DNA of 64,000 bases from Burkholderiales bacterium. GTDB taxonomy: Bacteria > Pseudomonadota > Gammaproteobacteria > Burkholderiales > JAEUOS01. Shown one piece after another: positions 35,909-46,915 of the stretch. Under the pieces are notes generated by a model. That model worked only from the letters and a program-made list of their open reading frames with translations, did not search any database and was not told the origin of the DNA. The position numbers were made by a program, and so were the translations under genes. Numbering within the stretch: position 1 is the stretch's first letter; every line of letters starts with the position of its first letter. The DNA lies in the NCBI GenBank assembly GCA_016790635.1, contig JAEUOR010000052.1:60311-124310 (forward strand), written 5' to 3'.

Positions 35909-35964
35909 GTTGCGTCGCACAAAATCAAGAAGCCTCAAGGAATGAGGGATCACGGGGGTATGAC

Positions 35965-35993
35965 AAAAAAAAAGGGTGCGTCGCAACGCACCC
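35965..35993 (-). terminator. Intrinsic terminator of ccoIS
   Basis: On the minus strand, the 8-base-pair stem GGGTGCGT/ACGCACCC with a four-base loop is followed by nine T residues. It ends the ccoI-ccoS transcript before the cco promoter. Confidence 0.9.
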
Positions 35994-36088
35994 CAACCCC
36001 AACAGAGAAACGAACGATCCGGCGCCCAGATGTTGCGCGTCGCCAAATCGACTGGTGCGGATTCTGCCGTTCGCCCCCGGAAACATCT

Positions 36089-36102
36089 TTGATTCAGATC
36101 AA
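36089..36102. promoter_or_regulatory. Perfect FNR box at the end of ccoS
   Basis: TTGATTCAGATCAA matches TTGAT-N4-ATCAA perfectly, overlapping the ccoS stop codon. It is the best box in the window, but a terminator separates it from ccoN. It could be a distal site, a target for a minor transcript, or a repressor site. Confidence 0.5.
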
Positions 36103-36314
36103 TCGTCGGACCGGGGTTGCGGCGAGGCCGCATCAGGCTTCGCGGTCGGGGTATCCGGCGCTGCGGGGCGAACCCGGTCGTCATCCATGAGAATCCGGTA
36201 GGCCGGACCTTCCATGTCGTCGAACTGGCCACTCCGAACCGACCACCAGAATGCGATGCCGATGACAAAAACCAGCACCACCGACAAGGGAATGAGCAGG
36301 TACAGACTCTCCAT
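36099..36314 (-). CDS. ccoS: cbb3 oxidase maturation protein CcoS
   Basis: A 71-residue membrane protein, [20 protein letters not shown], with one transmembrane segment followed by FWWSVRSGQFDDMEGPAYRI, the CcoS signature. It is needed for cofactor insertion into CcoN. The ATG at 36314 overlaps the ccoI stop (TGATG). The C-terminus is Pro/Asp-rich. Confidence 0.94.
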   Translation of the reverse strand: MESLYLLIPLSVVLVFVIGIAFWWSVRSGQFDDMEGPAYRILMDDDRVRPAAPDTPTAKPDAASPQPRSDD

Positions 36315-38749
36315 CAGACCTCCCGGCGCTGCAGCCGCAGTGAATTGAGAACAACCAGCAGGGAACTGCCCGACATGCCGATGCCGGCCATCCACGGCGT
36401 GATGAAGCCGAACATCGCCAATGGCAAGGCAATGAAATTGTAGGCGAAGGACCAGACGAGATTCTGGCGAACCACCGCCAGCGAGCGGCGGGCAAGCTGG
36501 AGGCCATCGCGCAGGTGTTCCAGGTTTTCCGAGAGGAGCACGAAATCCGCCTGTGTCCTGGCCAGTGCCGCACCACCGCCCATGGCGATCGAAACCTGCG
36601 CCTGCGCCAGCACCGGCGCATCATTGACTCCGTCGCCGACCATCGCCACCAGCCGGCCGTGATCCTGCAGATGGCGAACGTACGCATGCTTCCCCTGCGG
36701 CGACATGCCGGCACGGATATCGTCGATCCCCAACTGGCGACCGATGCGTGCGGCAACCGACGGGGCGTCGCCGGTCAGCAACGAAACGGCACAGCCCGCA
36801 GCCTTGAGGTCGACCACCAGATCCACCGCCTCGGGCCGCAGCTCATCGCCGATGCGAAACAGCGCAAGCCAGCCGCCATCATCGGCCAGGGCGATCACGG
36901 TATCCTCCAGCGCCAGCAGCGCCGCACCCGATTCCCCCAGGGGGAGCCCGTGCAGTTCAGCCACCCACTCCGGACGTCCGACGCGCAGCTCACGACCGTC
37001 GACCATGCCACACACGCCGCAGCCCGGAACGCTGCGCACATCCGAAATGCCCGTCACCGGAGAGATCGCCGCATCCCGCAGGGATCGCGCCAGGGGATGC
37101 TCCGACGACTGTTCCAGCGTCGCCGCAAGCTCTATGCATGCCTGCGCATCCAGTACGCCCAGCGGCATACTCTGCAACAGGCGCATGCGGCCGGTGGTCA
37201 AGGTGCCGGTCTTGTCGAAGACGAAGTGATTGGCGCGCGCCAGTGCTTCGATCGCATGGCCGCGCGTCACCAGCAGCCCCGCCCGCGCCAGCGCACCGCT
37301 CGCGACGGTCAGCGTCACCGGCGTCGCCAGCGACAGGGCGCACGGACAGGTCACCACGAGCACCGACACCGTGATCCACAACGCCTTGTGCGGATCAATG
37401 TTCCACCAGACGATGGCAACGGCCGCAGCCACGACCAGAAGGGCGGCCACAAAACGCGTGGCGATACGATCGGCCATCTCCACGATGCGCGGCTTTTCAG
37501 TCGCTGCGCGCTCCATCAGGCGGACAATCGCCGAGAGTCGCGTTTCCTCGCCGACCTGCTCGACCCGCATGACCAGCGGGCTCTCGTTGTTGATTGCCCC
37601 CCCCGTCAGGCGGTCGCCGCCCCGCTTGGCCACCGGCCGGCTCTCGCCGGTCAGCAAGGCTTCGTCCACGCTGCTCTCGCCCTCGACGACGATACCGTCG
37701 GCCGGAATCGATTCGCCGGGGCGGACCAGCACGAGATCGCCGGCATGAAGATCCGCAGCAACGATCTGCTCGGTTTCCCTGCTCGCCGGATAATCGCCCA
37801 GCCGCTGGGCCAGCGCCGGCATCAGCTTGGCCAGCGCTTCGGTCACACCTACCGCCTTCTGGCGCGCCCGCATTTCGACGAAACGACCGCCGAGCAGGAA
37901 AAAGACGAACATCGTCACCGAATCGAAATAGACCTCGCCGGATGCCGTAACGGTGGCCCAAACGCTTGCGGCGAAAGCGGCACCGACCCCCAACGCCACC
38001 GGCACGTCCATGCCGACGCGCAACAGGCGCAGGTCACGCCAGGCATTGCGGAAGAACGGCGCCGCCGAATAGACGACGACGGGCAGCGTCAGAACCATGC
38101 TCGCCCAGCGCATCATCGCCTCGATGTCGGCGCTCATATCGCCGTCCGCCGCCATATAGACCGGGACGGCGTACATCATCACCTGCATCATGCCGAAACC
38201 GGCGACGAAGAGGCGCCACAGCGCGGAGCGCTGCTCCTTGCGCGCCAGGGCCTCGCTGCGCGCGGCGTCATACGGATAGGCGCGATAACCGATCGCCGCA
38301 ATCGCCGCGAGGATATCCGAAAGCCGGGTGCGCGATTCGTCCCAGCGAACACGTGCACGCCGCGTTGCGTAATTGATGTCGACACCTGTCACGCCCGGCA
38401 GGCGTGACACATGCTGCTCGTTCAGCCAGATGCACGCAGCACAGGTGATTCCCTCGAGAATCAGTGCTGCTTCGCGCTCATGCTCGTCCAGCGCATGCAC
38501 GAAGCTCTTCTGGAATTCAGCATGGTCGTAGAGCAACAGATTGCCCAAGGCGTCGGGCAAGGCTTCCCGCGGCGAATCCGGCAGCGCATCGCGGTTGCGG
38601 TAATAGTCGGCAAGACCGTTGTCGACGATGGCCTGCGCCACCGCCTGACAGCCCAGGCAGCACATCGGGCGTACCTCGCCTTCGACGCGGACGCCAAGGT
38701 CCGTGCCTGCGGGAACATCCTGCCCACAGTGATAGCAGCTACCGCTCAT
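36314..38749 (-). CDS. ccoI: Copper-transporting P1B-type ATPase CcoI/FixI
   Basis: An 811-residue P1B ATPase that supplies copper for cbb3 oxidase assembly. The N-terminus has cysteine pairs (SCYHCG, CCLGCQ) typical of FixI, an HMA domain with [10 protein letters not shown], membrane helices, the [10 protein letters not shown] ion path motif, the phosphorylation site DKTGTLTTG and the hinge [13 protein letters not shown]. The first motif CYHCGQDVP with zinc-type spacing is characteristic. It is followed by ccoS through an overlapping stop-start. Upstream, 70 bases away, is a terminator for the SDR gene. Confidence 0.97.
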   Translation of the reverse strand: MSGSCYHCGQDVPAGTDLGVRVEGEVRPMCCLGCQAVAQAIVDNGLADYYRNRDALPDSPREALPDALGNLLLYDHAEFQKSFVHALDEHEREAALILEGITCAACIWLNEQHVSRLPGVTGVDINYATRRARVRWDESRTRLSDILAAIAAIGYRAYPYDAARSEALARKEQRSALWRLFVAGFGMMQVMMYAVPVYMAADGDMSADIEAMMRWASMVLTLPVVVYSAAPFFRNAWRDLRLLRVGMDVPVALGVGAAFAASVWATVTASGEVYFDSVTMFVFFLLGGRFVEMRARQKAVGVTEALAKLMPALAQRLGDYPASRETEQIVAADLHAGDLVLVRPGESIPADGIVVEGESSVDEALLTGESRPVAKRGGDRLTGGAINNESPLVMRVEQVGEETRLSAIVRLMERAATEKPRIVEMADRIATRFVAALLVVAAAVAIVWWNIDPHKALWITVSVLVVTCPCALSLATPVTLTVASGALARAGLLVTRGHAIEALARANHFVFDKTGTLTTGRMRLLQSMPLGVLDAQACIELAATLEQSSEHPLARSLRDAAISPVTGISDVRSVPGCGVCGMVDGRELRVGRPEWVAELHGLPLGESGAALLALEDTVIALADDGGWLALFRIGDELRPEAVDLVVDLKAAGCAVSLLTGDAPSVAARIGRQLGIDDIRAGMSPQGKHAYVRHLQDHGRLVAMVGDGVNDAPVLAQAQVSIAMGGGAALARTQADFVLLSENLEHLRDGLQLARRSLAVVRQNLVWSFAYNFIALPLAMFGFITPWMAGIGMSGSSLLVVLNSLRLQRREV

Positions 38750-38761
38750 GACAAGCCACCG

Positions 38762-38796
38762 AAAATGAAAAAGGCGCGAGGCAAACCCCTCGCGCC
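38762..38796 (-). terminator. Intrinsic terminator of the SDR gene
   Basis: On the minus strand GGCGCGAGG pairs with CCTCGCGCC (9 bp, six-base loop), followed by TTTTTCATTTT. It separates the SDR gene from ccoI. Confidence 0.85.
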
Positions 38797-38819
38797 CTGC
38801 AAACGGTGCGGATTATAGA

Positions 38820-39590
38820 TTACTTGGGCGCCATCCGGATGGCACCGTCGAGGCGGATCACCTCGCCGTTCAGCATGGGGTTCTCCATGATGTGGCGCAC
38901 CAGCGCGGCGTACTCGGCCGGCTTCCCGAGACGCGACGGGAACGGGACCATCTTGCCCAACGCATCCTGCACCTCGGGCGGCATACCCAGCAGCATCGGC
39001 GTCTCGAAGATCCCGGGAGCGATCGTCATCACGCGAATCCCGGAGCGCGCCAACTCACGGGCGATCGGCAGCGTCATCGCGACAACGCCGCCCTTCGAGG
39101 CAGCATAGGCCGACTGGCCGATCTGCCCGTCGAAAGCGGCCACCGAGGCCGTATTCACGATCACGCCGCGCTCACCTGCTGCGTTCGGTTCGGCACGGCT
39201 CATCGCATCCGCAGCGAGGCGGATCATGTTGAAGCTGCCGACGAGATTGACATTGATGACGCGCTGGAACGTCGCCAGACGGTGCACGGCGTTGTCCTTG
39301 CCGATCACCTTCTCGGCCGGCGCGATACCGGCACAATTGACCAGGCCATTGAGTCCGCCGAAGCCGCTGACCGCCGCATCGATCGCCGCCTTGGCACTAT
39401 CTTCGTTCGACACATCGGTTTCGACGAAGCGGGCATTCGCACCGAGTTCCTTCGCCATCGCCTCGCCGGCTTCTTTCTGCAGATCGACGAGCACCACACG
39501 CCCGCCGCCCTCCACCAGCATTCGCGCCGTACCGGCACCGAGTCCCGACGCTCCGCCGGTCACGACAAACACACCGCCTTGTATCTGCAT
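38820..39590 (-). CDS. SDR-family 3-hydroxyacyl-CoA dehydrogenase-like
   Basis: A 256-residue classic SDR. The cofactor motif is [17 protein letters not shown], and the NAG-like strand is NCAGI. The catalytic set is S in [10 protein letters not shown], then Y and K in SAYAASKGG. The overall pattern, including [32 protein letters not shown] at the end, resembles 3-hydroxyacyl-CoA dehydrogenase type 2 (HSD17B10-like), which works in beta-oxidation or branched-chain amino acid catabolism. Start ATG 39590 has the ribosome binding site GGAGG 5 bases upstream. A terminator follows at 38762-38796. Confidence 0.88.
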   Translation of the reverse strand: MQIQGGVFVVTGGASGLGAGTARMLVEGGGRVVLVDLQKEAGEAMAKELGANARFVETDVSNEDSAKAAIDAAVSGFGGLNGLVNCAGIAPAEKVIGKDNAVHRLATFQRVINVNLVGSFNMIRLAADAMSRAEPNAAGERGVIVNTASVAAFDGQIGQSAYAASKGGVVAMTLPIARELARSGIRVMTIAPGIFETPMLLGMPPEVQDALGKMVPFPSRLGKPAEYAALVRHIMENPMLNGEVIRLDGAIRMAPK

Positions 39591-39654
39591 GCTGCCTCCG
39601 TTTATGTCCATGAAAACAAGCGAAGATTTCCAGACGGTACCGTATGGTGATCTT

Positions 39655-39689
39655 CGAAAAAACCCGCCAGGGAAAGCCCCTGGCGGGTT
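39655..39689 (-). terminator. Intrinsic terminator of tRNA-Thr
   Basis: A 12-base-pair stem, AACCCGCCAGGG with CCCTGGCGGGTT (39661-39672 and 39678-39689), is followed on the minus strand by TTTTTTC. It lies directly after the tRNA and before the SDR gene. Confidence 0.9.
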
Positions 39690-39697
39690 ACAAATTC

Positions 39698-39773
<76 letters not shown>

Positions 39774-39846
39774 GACGCGGGGCGCATTATATCGAAAAAC
39801 CGCGCATACCCAAACACCAATGGCAACGACGGGCTGCCGGGCATTT

Positions 39847-40770
39847 TCAGCGCTGCAATTCGACCGGCAGCGGGAAGGAAACATTCTCCGGCAAACCGGC
39901 GTCCTGACGCAGGGTGGAGAGCCCCAGGCCACGCAGGCGCTCGATGACGGCATCCACGAGCACTTCCGGCGCCGATGCACCGGCGGTGACCCCGACACGC
40001 TGCTTGCCGGCAAACCACGCCGGATCGATTTCGGAGGCATTGTCGACCATGCGGGAGTCGACCCCCCTCGCTGCGGCCACTTCGCGCAGCCGGTTTGAAT
40101 TCGAACTGTTCGGGCTGCCGACGACGATCACGAAATCACACTGCGCCGCCAGTTCCTTCGCCGCCTCCTGGCGGTTCTGGGTGGCGTAGCAGATGTCATC
40201 CTTCTTCGGCCCCTGGATGAGCGGGAAACGTTTGCGCAGCGCGGCAACGATCTCCGACGCATCATCTACCGAGAGCGTCGTTTGCGTCACGTACGCCAGC
40301 TTCGTCTCGTCGGCGACACGGAGGGACTCGACGTCGGCCACGGTTTCGACGAGATACATCCCGCCGGATGCCTGGCCGATGGTGCCTTCCACTTCGGGAT
40401 GCCCCTTGTGGCCGATCATGACGATCTCGCGCTCGTCACGGCGCATCTTGCCGACTTCGACATGAACCTTGGTCACCAACGGGCAGGTCGCATCGAACAC
40501 CTTCAAGCCCCGCTTGTCGGCCTCCTCGCGAACGGCCTTGGATACGCCGTGCGCACTGAAGATGAGCGTCGAACCGGCCGGCACTTCGGCCAGATCCTCG
40601 ATGAAGATCGCCCCTTTCGCGCGCAGGTCGTCACAGACGAACTTGTTGTGCACGACTTCGTGCCGCACATAGATCGGTGCACCGAACTTCTCGAGCGCAC
40701 GCTCGACGATGGCGATCGCGCGCTCAACGCCGGCGCAGAAACCTCGGGGATTGGCGAGGATGACTTCCAT
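39847..40770 (-). CDS. ispH: 4-hydroxy-3-methylbut-2-enyl diphosphate reductase
   Basis: A 307-residue [4Fe-4S] enzyme for the last step of the MEP isoprenoid pathway. Cluster cysteines are in [11 protein letters not shown] (C12), [12 protein letters not shown] and [21 protein letters not shown] and [10 protein letters not shown] are further signatures. It is the last gene of ribF-ileS-lspA-fkpB-ispH, 8 bases after fkpB. Confidence 0.97.
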   Translation of the reverse strand: MEVILANPRGFCAGVERAIAIVERALEKFGAPIYVRHEVVHNKFVCDDLRAKGAIFIEDLAEVPAGSTLIFSAHGVSKAVREEADKRGLKVFDATCPLVTKVHVEVGKMRRDEREIVMIGHKGHPEVEGTIGQASGGMYLVETVADVESLRVADETKLAYVTQTTLSVDDASEIVAALRKRFPLIQGPKKDDICYATQNRQEAAKELAAQCDFVIVVGSPNSSNSNRLREVAAARGVDSRMVDNASEIDPAWFAGKQRVGVTAGASAPEVLVDAVIERLRGLGLSTLRQDAGLPENVSFPLPVELQR

Positions 40771-40778
40771 GAATGTCC

Positions 40779-41237
40779 TTAAAGAATGCCGATGATCCTG
40801 ACTTCGAAGCGGACCGGCTGGCCGGCGAGCGGATGGTTGAAGTCGAAGACGGCCGTGGTTTCGTTGAGTTCGCGCAGGAGACCTGCAATCCCCCCTGACA
40901 CACCCGGCACCGACGCATTGTCCGGCGCGCTGAATTCGATCAGCGAATTCACCTTGAGTTCCATCCCGGGCGGCAACGCACTGCGAGCGATACGCTCGAC
41001 AAGGCGCGGGTTATGTTGGCCGAAGGCATCGTCGGCCTCGAGTTCGAACACGTGATGCTCGCCGACACCGAGCCCGAGCAGGCAGGCCTCAAGCGAAGCG
41101 GCCAGCTGGCCGCCGCCCATCTGGAGCGTCGCCGGCGACATGTCGAAGGTGCTGACATGCTCTGTACCATCGAGCCCGGAAAGGCGGTAATGGAGGGTCA
41201 GGAAGCTGTCCGGCTGGACAGTGGCGGGAGCGTTCAT
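40779..41237 (-). CDS. fkpB: FKBP-type peptidyl-prolyl isomerase, SlpA type
   Basis: A 152-residue SlpA/SlyD-type FKBP. It begins with [20 protein letters not shown], has the [19 protein letters not shown] insert-flap region, and ends with [20 protein letters not shown]. It is a cytoplasmic prolyl isomerase/chaperone. Its place between lspA and ispH is conserved in proteobacteria. No metal-binding His tail, so it is not SlyD. Confidence 0.92.
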   Translation of the reverse strand: MNAPATVQPDSFLTLHYRLSGLDGTEHVSTFDMSPATLQMGGGQLAASLEACLLGLGVGEHHVFELEADDAFGQHNPRLVERIARSALPPGMELKVNSLIEFSAPDNASVPGVSGGIAGLLRELNETTAVFDFNHPLAGQPVRFEVRIIGIL

Positions 41238-41269
41238 TGCATCGGTTCCTGTGGTTCGATGGTGCGGTA

Positions 41270-41794
41270 TCAGCGGGAGGCGTTTCCGGAAGCGCGGGCA
41301 CCGGCACCGAAGAACTGGTCCCAGACCATCAGCACGGCACCGACGGTGATCGCCGAATCAGCGACGTTGAAGGCCGGCCAGTAGAAGCCGGCGGCGTGCC
41401 ATTGCACGAAATCGATCACCGCACCGAAGCGGATGCGGTCGATGACATTGCCGAGGGCGCCGCCCATGATCAGCGCCAGGGCCAGCGACAGCAGCTTCTG
41501 CGCGGCGTGCTGGCGCAGCATGAAAACGATCCATCCGGAAACGCCAAGTGCCAGCACGGTGAAGAACCAGCGCTGCCAGCCATCCTCGCTGGCGAGGAAG
41601 CTGAAAGCTGCACCGCGGTTGAAGGTCAGTACCCAGTTCCAGAAGGGCGCGAAGTAGATCGTCTCGCCATACTGGATGCTGGCAAGTACCACCTGCTTGC
41701 TGATCTGGTCGAGCACGATGACGACGGCCGCAAGCACATACCAGCGGCGTGCCGACGCACGATCAGGCACAGGCACGCGGGTCGCCCTCGCCAT
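41270..41794 (-). CDS. lspA: Lipoprotein signal peptidase II
   Basis: A 174-residue membrane aspartic protease that cleaves prolipoproteins. Four hydrophobic segments; catalytic aspartates are in [15 protein letters not shown] and [11 protein letters not shown], and the family motif [10 protein letters not shown] is present. ATG 41794 overlaps the end of ileS by 32 bases. A GTG six codons downstream (41776, with GAGGG upstream) is also possible. It would process the S9 peptidase lipoprotein seen at 6.7 kb. Confidence 0.95.
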   Translation of the reverse strand: MARATRVPVPDRASARRWYVLAAVVIVLDQISKQVVLASIQYGETIYFAPFWNWVLTFNRGAAFSFLASEDGWQRWFFTVLALGVSGWIVFMLRQHAAQKLLSLALALIMGGALGNVIDRIRFGAVIDFVQWHAAGFYWPAFNVADSAITVGAVLMVWDQFFGAGARASGNASR

Positions 41795-44561
41795 GCAGGT
41801 TGCTGACGCAGCGGCCGCAAAGGTCCGGGTGCTCGGCATTGGCGCCGACATCCTCGCGGACGTGCCAGCAGCGCTCGCACTTGGCGTGCGCCAGCGGCGA
41901 CGCGGTCACCTGCTCTGCGACCGCCTTGACGACGTTCGCAGCAGAGACGATGAACACATACTTGAGGTCATCGCCGAGCGAGGACAGCGCGGCGTATTTG
42001 TCGCCGTCGGCGGCAATGGTCACGGAGGCCTGCAGCGGCGCGCCGATCCTGCCTTCGATGCGCAGATCTTCCAGCACCTTGGTCACCTCGCCGCGCACCG
42101 CGCGGATCAGCACCCACTTGGCGAGCAGTTCCGATTCGCCATCCTGCGCCGGCAACGGCTGCCAAGTTTCCAGCATGATCGAGTCACTGCCCTTGCTGAA
42201 TTCCTGCCACGCCTCTTCCGCGGTGAAGGAGAGGATCGGTGCCATCAGCTTGAGGAAGGTGCCGGTGATGTGCCACAGCGCACTCTGCGCCGAGCGACGG
42301 GCGCGCGAATCGCCCTTCGTCGTGTAGAGACGGTCCTTGAGGATGTCGAGGTAGAAACCGCCGAGATCTTCCGAACAGAAGTTCTGCAGGGCCTGCACGA
42401 CGCGGTGGAATTCATAGCGATCGTAGTCGGCCTCGGCATCCGCCTGCAGTTGGCGCGTCATGGCCAGCGCGTAACGATCAATCTCCAGCCACTCGGACAC
42501 CGGCAGCAGATCCTTCCTCGCGTCGAAGTCGGTCGCCGCGTTGGCGAGCAGGAATCGCAGGGTATTGCGGATGCGGCGATAGGCTTCGGTCACACGCTTG
42601 AGGATCTCGTCCGAGATCGACAGCTCGCCCGAGTAATCGGTGGCGGCCGTCCACAGGCGCAGGATATCGGCGCCGAGCGTGTCGGACACCTTCTGCGGCG
42701 CGACGACGTTGCCCTTCGACTTGGACATCTTCATGCCCTTGCCATCGACGACGAAGCCGTGCGTCAGCAGCGCCTTGTACGGCGCGCGGCCATCGATGGC
42801 GCAGCCAGTCAAGAGCGAGCTCTGGAACCAGCCACGATGCTGGTCCGAACCTTCAAGGTAGAGATCGGCCGGGAACACGCACTGCTCGGCGTGCGAGCCA
42901 CGCATCACCGAGAGATGCGTCGTGCCGGAATCGAACCAGACGTCGAGCGTGTCGCTCATCTTGCGGTATTGGGCCGCTTCGTCACCGAGCAGCTCCTTCG
43001 CATCGAGCGAGAACCAGCCTTCGATACCGGTCTTTTCGACGCGCTTGGCCACCTGCTCGATCAGTTCCGGCGTGCGCGGATGCAGCGCGCCGGTTTCCTT
43101 GTGCAGGAAGAACGGGATCGGCACGCCCCAGTTGCGTTGGCGCGAGACGCACCAGTCCGGACGCGTCTTCATCATCGCTTCCAGTCGCGCGCGGCCCCAG
43201 GCCGGGAAGAACTGCGTCTCGTCAACGGCACGCTCGGCGACCCAGCGCAGGGTCGGCGCGTTCTCGTCGAGCTTGTGTTCCATGCCGATGAACCACTGCG
43301 TCGTCGCCCGGAAGATGATCGGCGACTTGTGGCGCCAGCAGTGCGGATAGCTGTGGCGGATCTTCTCGGCCTTGAGCAGCACGCCCCTGGCTTCCAGTTC
43401 CTGCAGCACCAGCGGGTTGGCTTCCCAAACCGTCTTGCCGGCGATCTCGCCGACCGACAGCGCCGGCACGTTACCGAGGAACCTGCCATCGTCGCCGACC
43501 GGGTTGGTCACCGGCAGGCCGTATTTCTTGCCGACCACGTAGTCGTCCACACCATGCGCCGGTGCGGTATGCACCTGGCCGGTACCGGCTTCGGTGGTGA
43601 CGTGCGTACCGCAGATGATCGCCACGTCGCGGCTCTGGAACGGGTGGCGCAGCAGCACCTGGTCGAGCGCCGCGCCCTTGCAGGAACCGACCACCGTGCC
43701 TTCGAGTTCGTAGCGCTTGAGGCAGGACTCGGCCAGTTCACGGGCAAGGATCAGCGCGCCCTTCGACGTTTCAATCAGGTCGTAGTCGAACTCCGGATGC
43801 ACACTCACCGCCTCGTTGGCCGGCAGCGTCCACGGGGTTGTCGTCCAGATCACGGCGAAGGCCGGGCCGCGCAGATGCGTCAGGCCGAAGGCCTTGGCCA
43901 CCTTCTCCGCGTGGTTTTCATGCACCGGGAAAGCGACATCGATCGCCGGCGAGGTCTTGTCCTCGTACTCGACCTCGGCCTCGGCCAGCGCCGAACCGCA
44001 ATCCAGACACCAGTTCACCGGCTTCAGGCCCTGGTAGAGATAGCCCTTCTCGAGGATCTTGCCGACCGCGCGGATCTCGTCCGCTTCGGTCTTGAAGCGC
44101 ATCGTCAGGTAGGGGTTGTCCCATTCGCCAAGGACGCCGAGGCGGATGAAATCCTTCTTCTGGCGCTCGACCTGTTCCGTGGCGAAAGCGCGGCACAGTT
44201 CGCGCACCTTGTCGGCCGGAATGTTCTTGCCGTGCAGCTTCTCGATCTGGTGCTCGATCGGCAGGCCGTGGCAATCCCAGCCCGGCACGTAAGGCGCATC
44301 GAAGCCTGCCAGCGTGCGCGAGCGGACGATGATGTCCTTGAGGATCTTGTTCACCGCATGGCCGATGTGGATGTCACCGTTGGCGTAGGGCGGACCATCG
44401 TGCAGCACGAAACGCCGGCGGCCCGTCGATGCCTTGCGGATCTGCTCGTAGAGCTTCTTCTCCTGCCATGCCGCCACCCAGGCCGGCTCGCGCTTGGCGA
44501 GGTCGCCGCGCATCGGGAAAGGCGTATCGGGAAGGTTCAGTGTGTGCTTGTAGTCAGCCAT
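41763..44561 (-). CDS. ileS: Isoleucyl-tRNA synthetase
   Basis: A 932-residue class I aminoacyl-tRNA synthetase. Seen: HIGH in [14 protein letters not shown], the KMSKS motif [13 protein letters not shown], an editing CP1 domain ([14 protein letters not shown]), and C-terminal zinc fingers [10 protein letters not shown] and [10 protein letters not shown]. It is in the standard ribF-ileS-lspA order. No odd features. Confidence 0.98.
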   Translation of the reverse strand: MADYKHTLNLPDTPFPMRGDLAKREPAWVAAWQEKKLYEQIRKASTGRRRFVLHDGPPYANGDIHIGHAVNKILKDIIVRSRTLAGFDAPYVPGWDCHGLPIEHQIEKLHGKNIPADKVRELCRAFATEQVERQKKDFIRLGVLGEWDNPYLTMRFKTEADEIRAVGKILEKGYLYQGLKPVNWCLDCGSALAEAEVEYEDKTSPAIDVAFPVHENHAEKVAKAFGLTHLRGPAFAVIWTTTPWTLPANEAVSVHPEFDYDLIETSKGALILARELAESCLKRYELEGTVVGSCKGAALDQVLLRHPFQSRDVAIICGTHVTTEAGTGQVHTAPAHGVDDYVVGKKYGLPVTNPVGDDGRFLGNVPALSVGEIAGKTVWEANPLVLQELEARGVLLKAEKIRHSYPHCWRHKSPIIFRATTQWFIGMEHKLDENAPTLRWVAERAVDETQFFPAWGRARLEAMMKTRPDWCVSRQRNWGVPIPFFLHKETGALHPRTPELIEQVAKRVEKTGIEGWFSLDAKELLGDEAAQYRKMSDTLDVWFDSGTTHLSVMRGSHAEQCVFPADLYLEGSDQHRGWFQSSLLTGCAIDGRAPYKALLTHGFVVDGKGMKMSKSKGNVVAPQKVSDTLGADILRLWTAATDYSGELSISDEILKRVTEAYRRIRNTLRFLLANAATDFDARKDLLPVSEWLEIDRYALAMTRQLQADAEADYDRYEFHRVVQALQNFCSEDLGGFYLDILKDRLYTTKGDSRARRSAQSALWHITGTFLKLMAPILSFTAEEAWQEFSKGSDSIMLETWQPLPAQDGESELLAKWVLIRAVRGEVTKVLEDLRIEGRIGAPLQASVTIAADGDKYAALSSLGDDLKYVFIVSAANVVKAVAEQVTASPLAHAKCERCWHVREDVGANAEHPDLCGRCVSNLHGEGDPRACA

Positions 44562-44595
44562 TTGCGGTGTCTCGGAGTCAAATCACTCAAATCGT

Positions 44596-45519
44596 TCAAA
44601 GCTTGAAATACTGGCGGGCAGTTTCGACATCACGGGCGATCTGCGCCTTCAGTTCGTCGAATCCCGAAAACTTCATCTCGTTGCGGATCTTGTGCAGGAA
44701 GCGCACCGTCAGGTGCGCGCCGTAGATATCGGCTGCGAAATCGAACAGGTGCACCTCGAGGATCGGCCGTACCACCGCATTGGCGGTCGGGCGGTAGCCA
44801 AGGTTGGCGACGCCGGGTAGCGGCCGGTCGCCAAGACCGGTGACCTCGACGGCAAAAACGCCGAGCAGCGGCGGCCGGTCGTGCTTCATGCGGATGTTGG
44901 CGGTCGCGTAGCCAAGCTGGCGGCCGACCTTGTCGCCATGAACGACGCGCCCGTCGATCACGTACGGACGGCCGAGCAGTTCGGCAGCGCGTTCGAGGTC
45001 GCCGGCCCACAAAGCATCGCGCACGGCGGAGCTGGAGACGCGCACCTCGGCGGAAGCCACGGTACTCATCGCCTCGACGCGGAAACCGAAAGATTCGCCA
45101 GCCTGCTGCAGCAGCGCGAAGTCGCCGGCACGCCTGGCGCCGAAGCGGAAATCGTCGCCGATGATCAGGTGACGCACGCGCAGCGTCTTCACCAGCACGT
45201 CCTCGATGAACTGGTCCGCCGTGAGGCTGGCGAAGGCCTTGTTGAAGCGGGCGACGAAGGCCAGCTCGACGCCATCGGCGGCGATCAGTTCCAGCTTCTC
45301 GCGCAGGTTGGAGAGGCGCGTCGGCGCCGACTCCGGTGCGAAAAACTCGCGCGGATGCGGCTCGAAGGTCAATACAGCCGGCGGCAGGCCGGTTTCTCCC
45401 GCCACCGCACACAGGCGTGCCAGCAACGCGCGATGACCGAGGTGCACGCCATCAAAATTGCCGATGGTGAGCACGGTCGCGCTGGGGGAGGATTGCGAGA
45501 GACCGCGAAAGACGCGCAT
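44596..45519 (-). CDS. ribF: Bifunctional riboflavin kinase/FAD synthetase
   Basis: A 307-residue enzyme that makes FMN and then FAD. The N-terminal nucleotidyltransferase begins LTIGNFDGVHLGHRALLARL and has the phosphate motif ISSSAVRDAL-like RVSSSAVRDALWAGD. The C-terminal kinase has GYATANIRM, GVANLGYRPTA and EVHLFDFAADIYG. It is the first gene of the operon with ileS, 34 bases upstream. Confidence 0.96.
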   Translation of the reverse strand: MRVFRGLSQSSPSATVLTIGNFDGVHLGHRALLARLCAVAGETGLPPAVLTFEPHPREFFAPESAPTRLSNLREKLELIAADGVELAFVARFNKAFASLTADQFIEDVLVKTLRVRHLIIGDDFRFGARRAGDFALLQQAGESFGFRVEAMSTVASAEVRVSSSAVRDALWAGDLERAAELLGRPYVIDGRVVHGDKVGRQLGYATANIRMKHDRPPLLGVFAVEVTGLGDRPLPGVANLGYRPTANAVVRPILEVHLFDFAADIYGAHLTVRFLHKIRNEMKFSGFDELKAQIARDVETARQYFKL

Positions 45520-45616
45520 GGAGTATTGGGAAGCGAAGCGCCGAAGCGCGGAATACCGCCGAAAAAGGCTGAATTATAAAGGTTTACGGCCCGGATTGCC
45601 GGGCTGCGGCAGCGCC

Positions 45617-46915
45617 TCAGTCCAGCTTGGCGAGCTTGGATTTGGCGAGCGGCGGATTGAGCTTGAAGTACTTGCGAATACCCGACATGACCGCCTCGGC
45701 GAGCCTGTCCTGGTAGGCCTCGTCGTTGAGACGGCGCTCTTCCTCGGGGTTCGAGATGAAGGCCGTCTCGACCAGGATCGAAGGGATGTCGGGCGCCTTC
45801 AGTACCGCGAAGCCGGCCTGCTCGACATGCGGTTTGTGCAAGTCGCCGACGCGATCGAGTTCGCCGAGCACGGCCTTGCCCAGCTTGAGGCTGTCGTTGA
45901 TCGTCGCCGTCTGCGACAGGTCGAGCAGCGTGCGCGCCAGCATCGGGTCCTTGGTGCCGAAGTTCACGCCACCGATCAGATCGGCCGCGTTCTCCTTGTT
46001 CGCCAGCCAGCGCGCCGCCGAACTGGTGGCACCGTTCTCCGACAACACGAAGACCGAGGCCCCGCGCGCATCCGGCTTGATGAAGGCATCGGCGTGGATC
46101 GAGACGAAGAGATCGGACTGCACGCGCCGTGCCTTCTGCACGCGCATGTGCAAGGGCACGAAGAAATCGGAGTCGCGCGTCAGCACCGCGCGCATGTTCG
46201 GCTCGGCGTCGATCTTCGCCTTCAGGCGCTTCGCCACGGCCAGCGTCACGTTCTTTTCATGGCTGCCGCCGCGGCCCACGGCACCGGGGTCTTCGCCGCC
46301 GTGCCCCGGATCGAGCGTGATCGTCACTAGGCGATCCACCACCGGTTTGCCCGGCCGTTTCTCGGCCACGGCCGGTTGCTGCGGCTCGGCCGGCACCGGC
46401 TTGTCGTCGAGCGGAATCTGCTGCAGATCCTTCTTCTCCAGCAGCGCCAGCAGCGGGTCGATGGGATTGGCGGGATAGACGTCGAGCACCAGGCGATGCC
46501 CGTACTCCCCGACCGGGGCCAGCACGAACACCTGCGGCGCGACCTCGGTCTTCAGTTCCATGACCAGACGCACGACGCCCGGTTTGAAGCGTCCGGCGCG
46601 CAGCAGCTTGATGTAGGGATCGTCCGCGCCGATCTTGCCGGACAGTCCGTCGAGCACCCCATTGAGCTCGACACCCTCCAGATCGACCACAAGGCGTTCC
46701 GGGTTCTTCACCGTGAAATGCGAGAACTTCACGGCAGCCGAGCTTTCGAGCGTGACGCGCGTGTAGTCGGCGGCCGGCCAGATGCGCACCGCCAGCACGC
46801 TCGGAGAAACGCTGCGGGCAGCGTTGGCGAGCGGCGTTACGAGGAGGACGAGGGAGGCACCGCCGGCGAAGCGGAGCAGTTCGCGGCGCGTCCGGCTTGC
46901 AAGTCTGTCAGACAT
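45617..46915 (-). CDS. amiC: N-acetylmuramoyl-L-alanine amidase, AmiC type
   Basis: A 432-residue Zn amidase that splits septal peptidoglycan. The N-terminus TRRELLRFAGGAS then VLLVTPLANA is a twin-arginine signal. An AMIN domain (about 40-145) is followed by a linker with Pro/Ala and an Amidase_3 domain: DPGHGGEDPGAVGRGG, HEKN, SIHADAF and ILVETAFISNPEEE. These include the zinc His and Glu. Its 5' end is overlapped by tsaE by 79 bases. Confidence 0.94.
   Translation of the reverse strand: MSDRLASRTRRELLRFAGGASLVLLVTPLANAARSVSPSVLAVRIWPAADYTRVTLESSAAVKFSHFTVKNPERLVVDLEGVELNGVLDGLSGKIGADDPYIKLLRAGRFKPGVVRLVMELKTEVAPQVFVLAPVGEYGHRLVLDVYPANPIDPLLALLEKKDLQQIPLDDKPVPAEPQQPAVAEKRPGKPVVDRLVTITLDPGHGGEDPGAVGRGGSHEKNVTLAVAKRLKAKIDAEPNMRAVLTRDSDFFVPLHMRVQKARRVQSDLFVSIHADAFIKPDARGASVFVLSENGATSSAARWLANKENAADLIGGVNFGTKDPMLARTLLDLSQTATINDSLKLGKAVLGELDRVGDLHKPHVEQAGFAVLKAPDIPSILVETAFISNPEEERRLNDEAYQDRLAEAVMSGIRKYFKLNPPLAKSKLAKLD

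Larger units (their letters stand above)
35794..36098. other. Intergenic region between ccoN and ccoS
   Basis: About 305 bases without a gene. It contains the ccoN leader and FNR promoter (35794-35908) and the ccoS/ccoI terminator (35965-35993). The part from 35994 to 36088 holds nothing I recognise, although a second FNR-type palindrome begins at 36089 and runs into the ccoS stop. Confidence 0.75.

Noticed and set aside
36089..36102. Treating this box as the main cco promoter site
   Set aside because: A strong terminator lies between it and ccoN and a better placed box exists at 35895.
36515..38407. A 630-codon plus-strand open frame opposite ccoI
   Set aside because: Arg- and His-rich composition and no motif; ccoI is certain.
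41676..44606. A 976-codon open frame on the plus strand opposite ileS
   Set aside because: It is the antisense shadow of a GC-rich gene. The translation is rich in Arg, Ala, Gly and His with no family motif, while ileS is complete.
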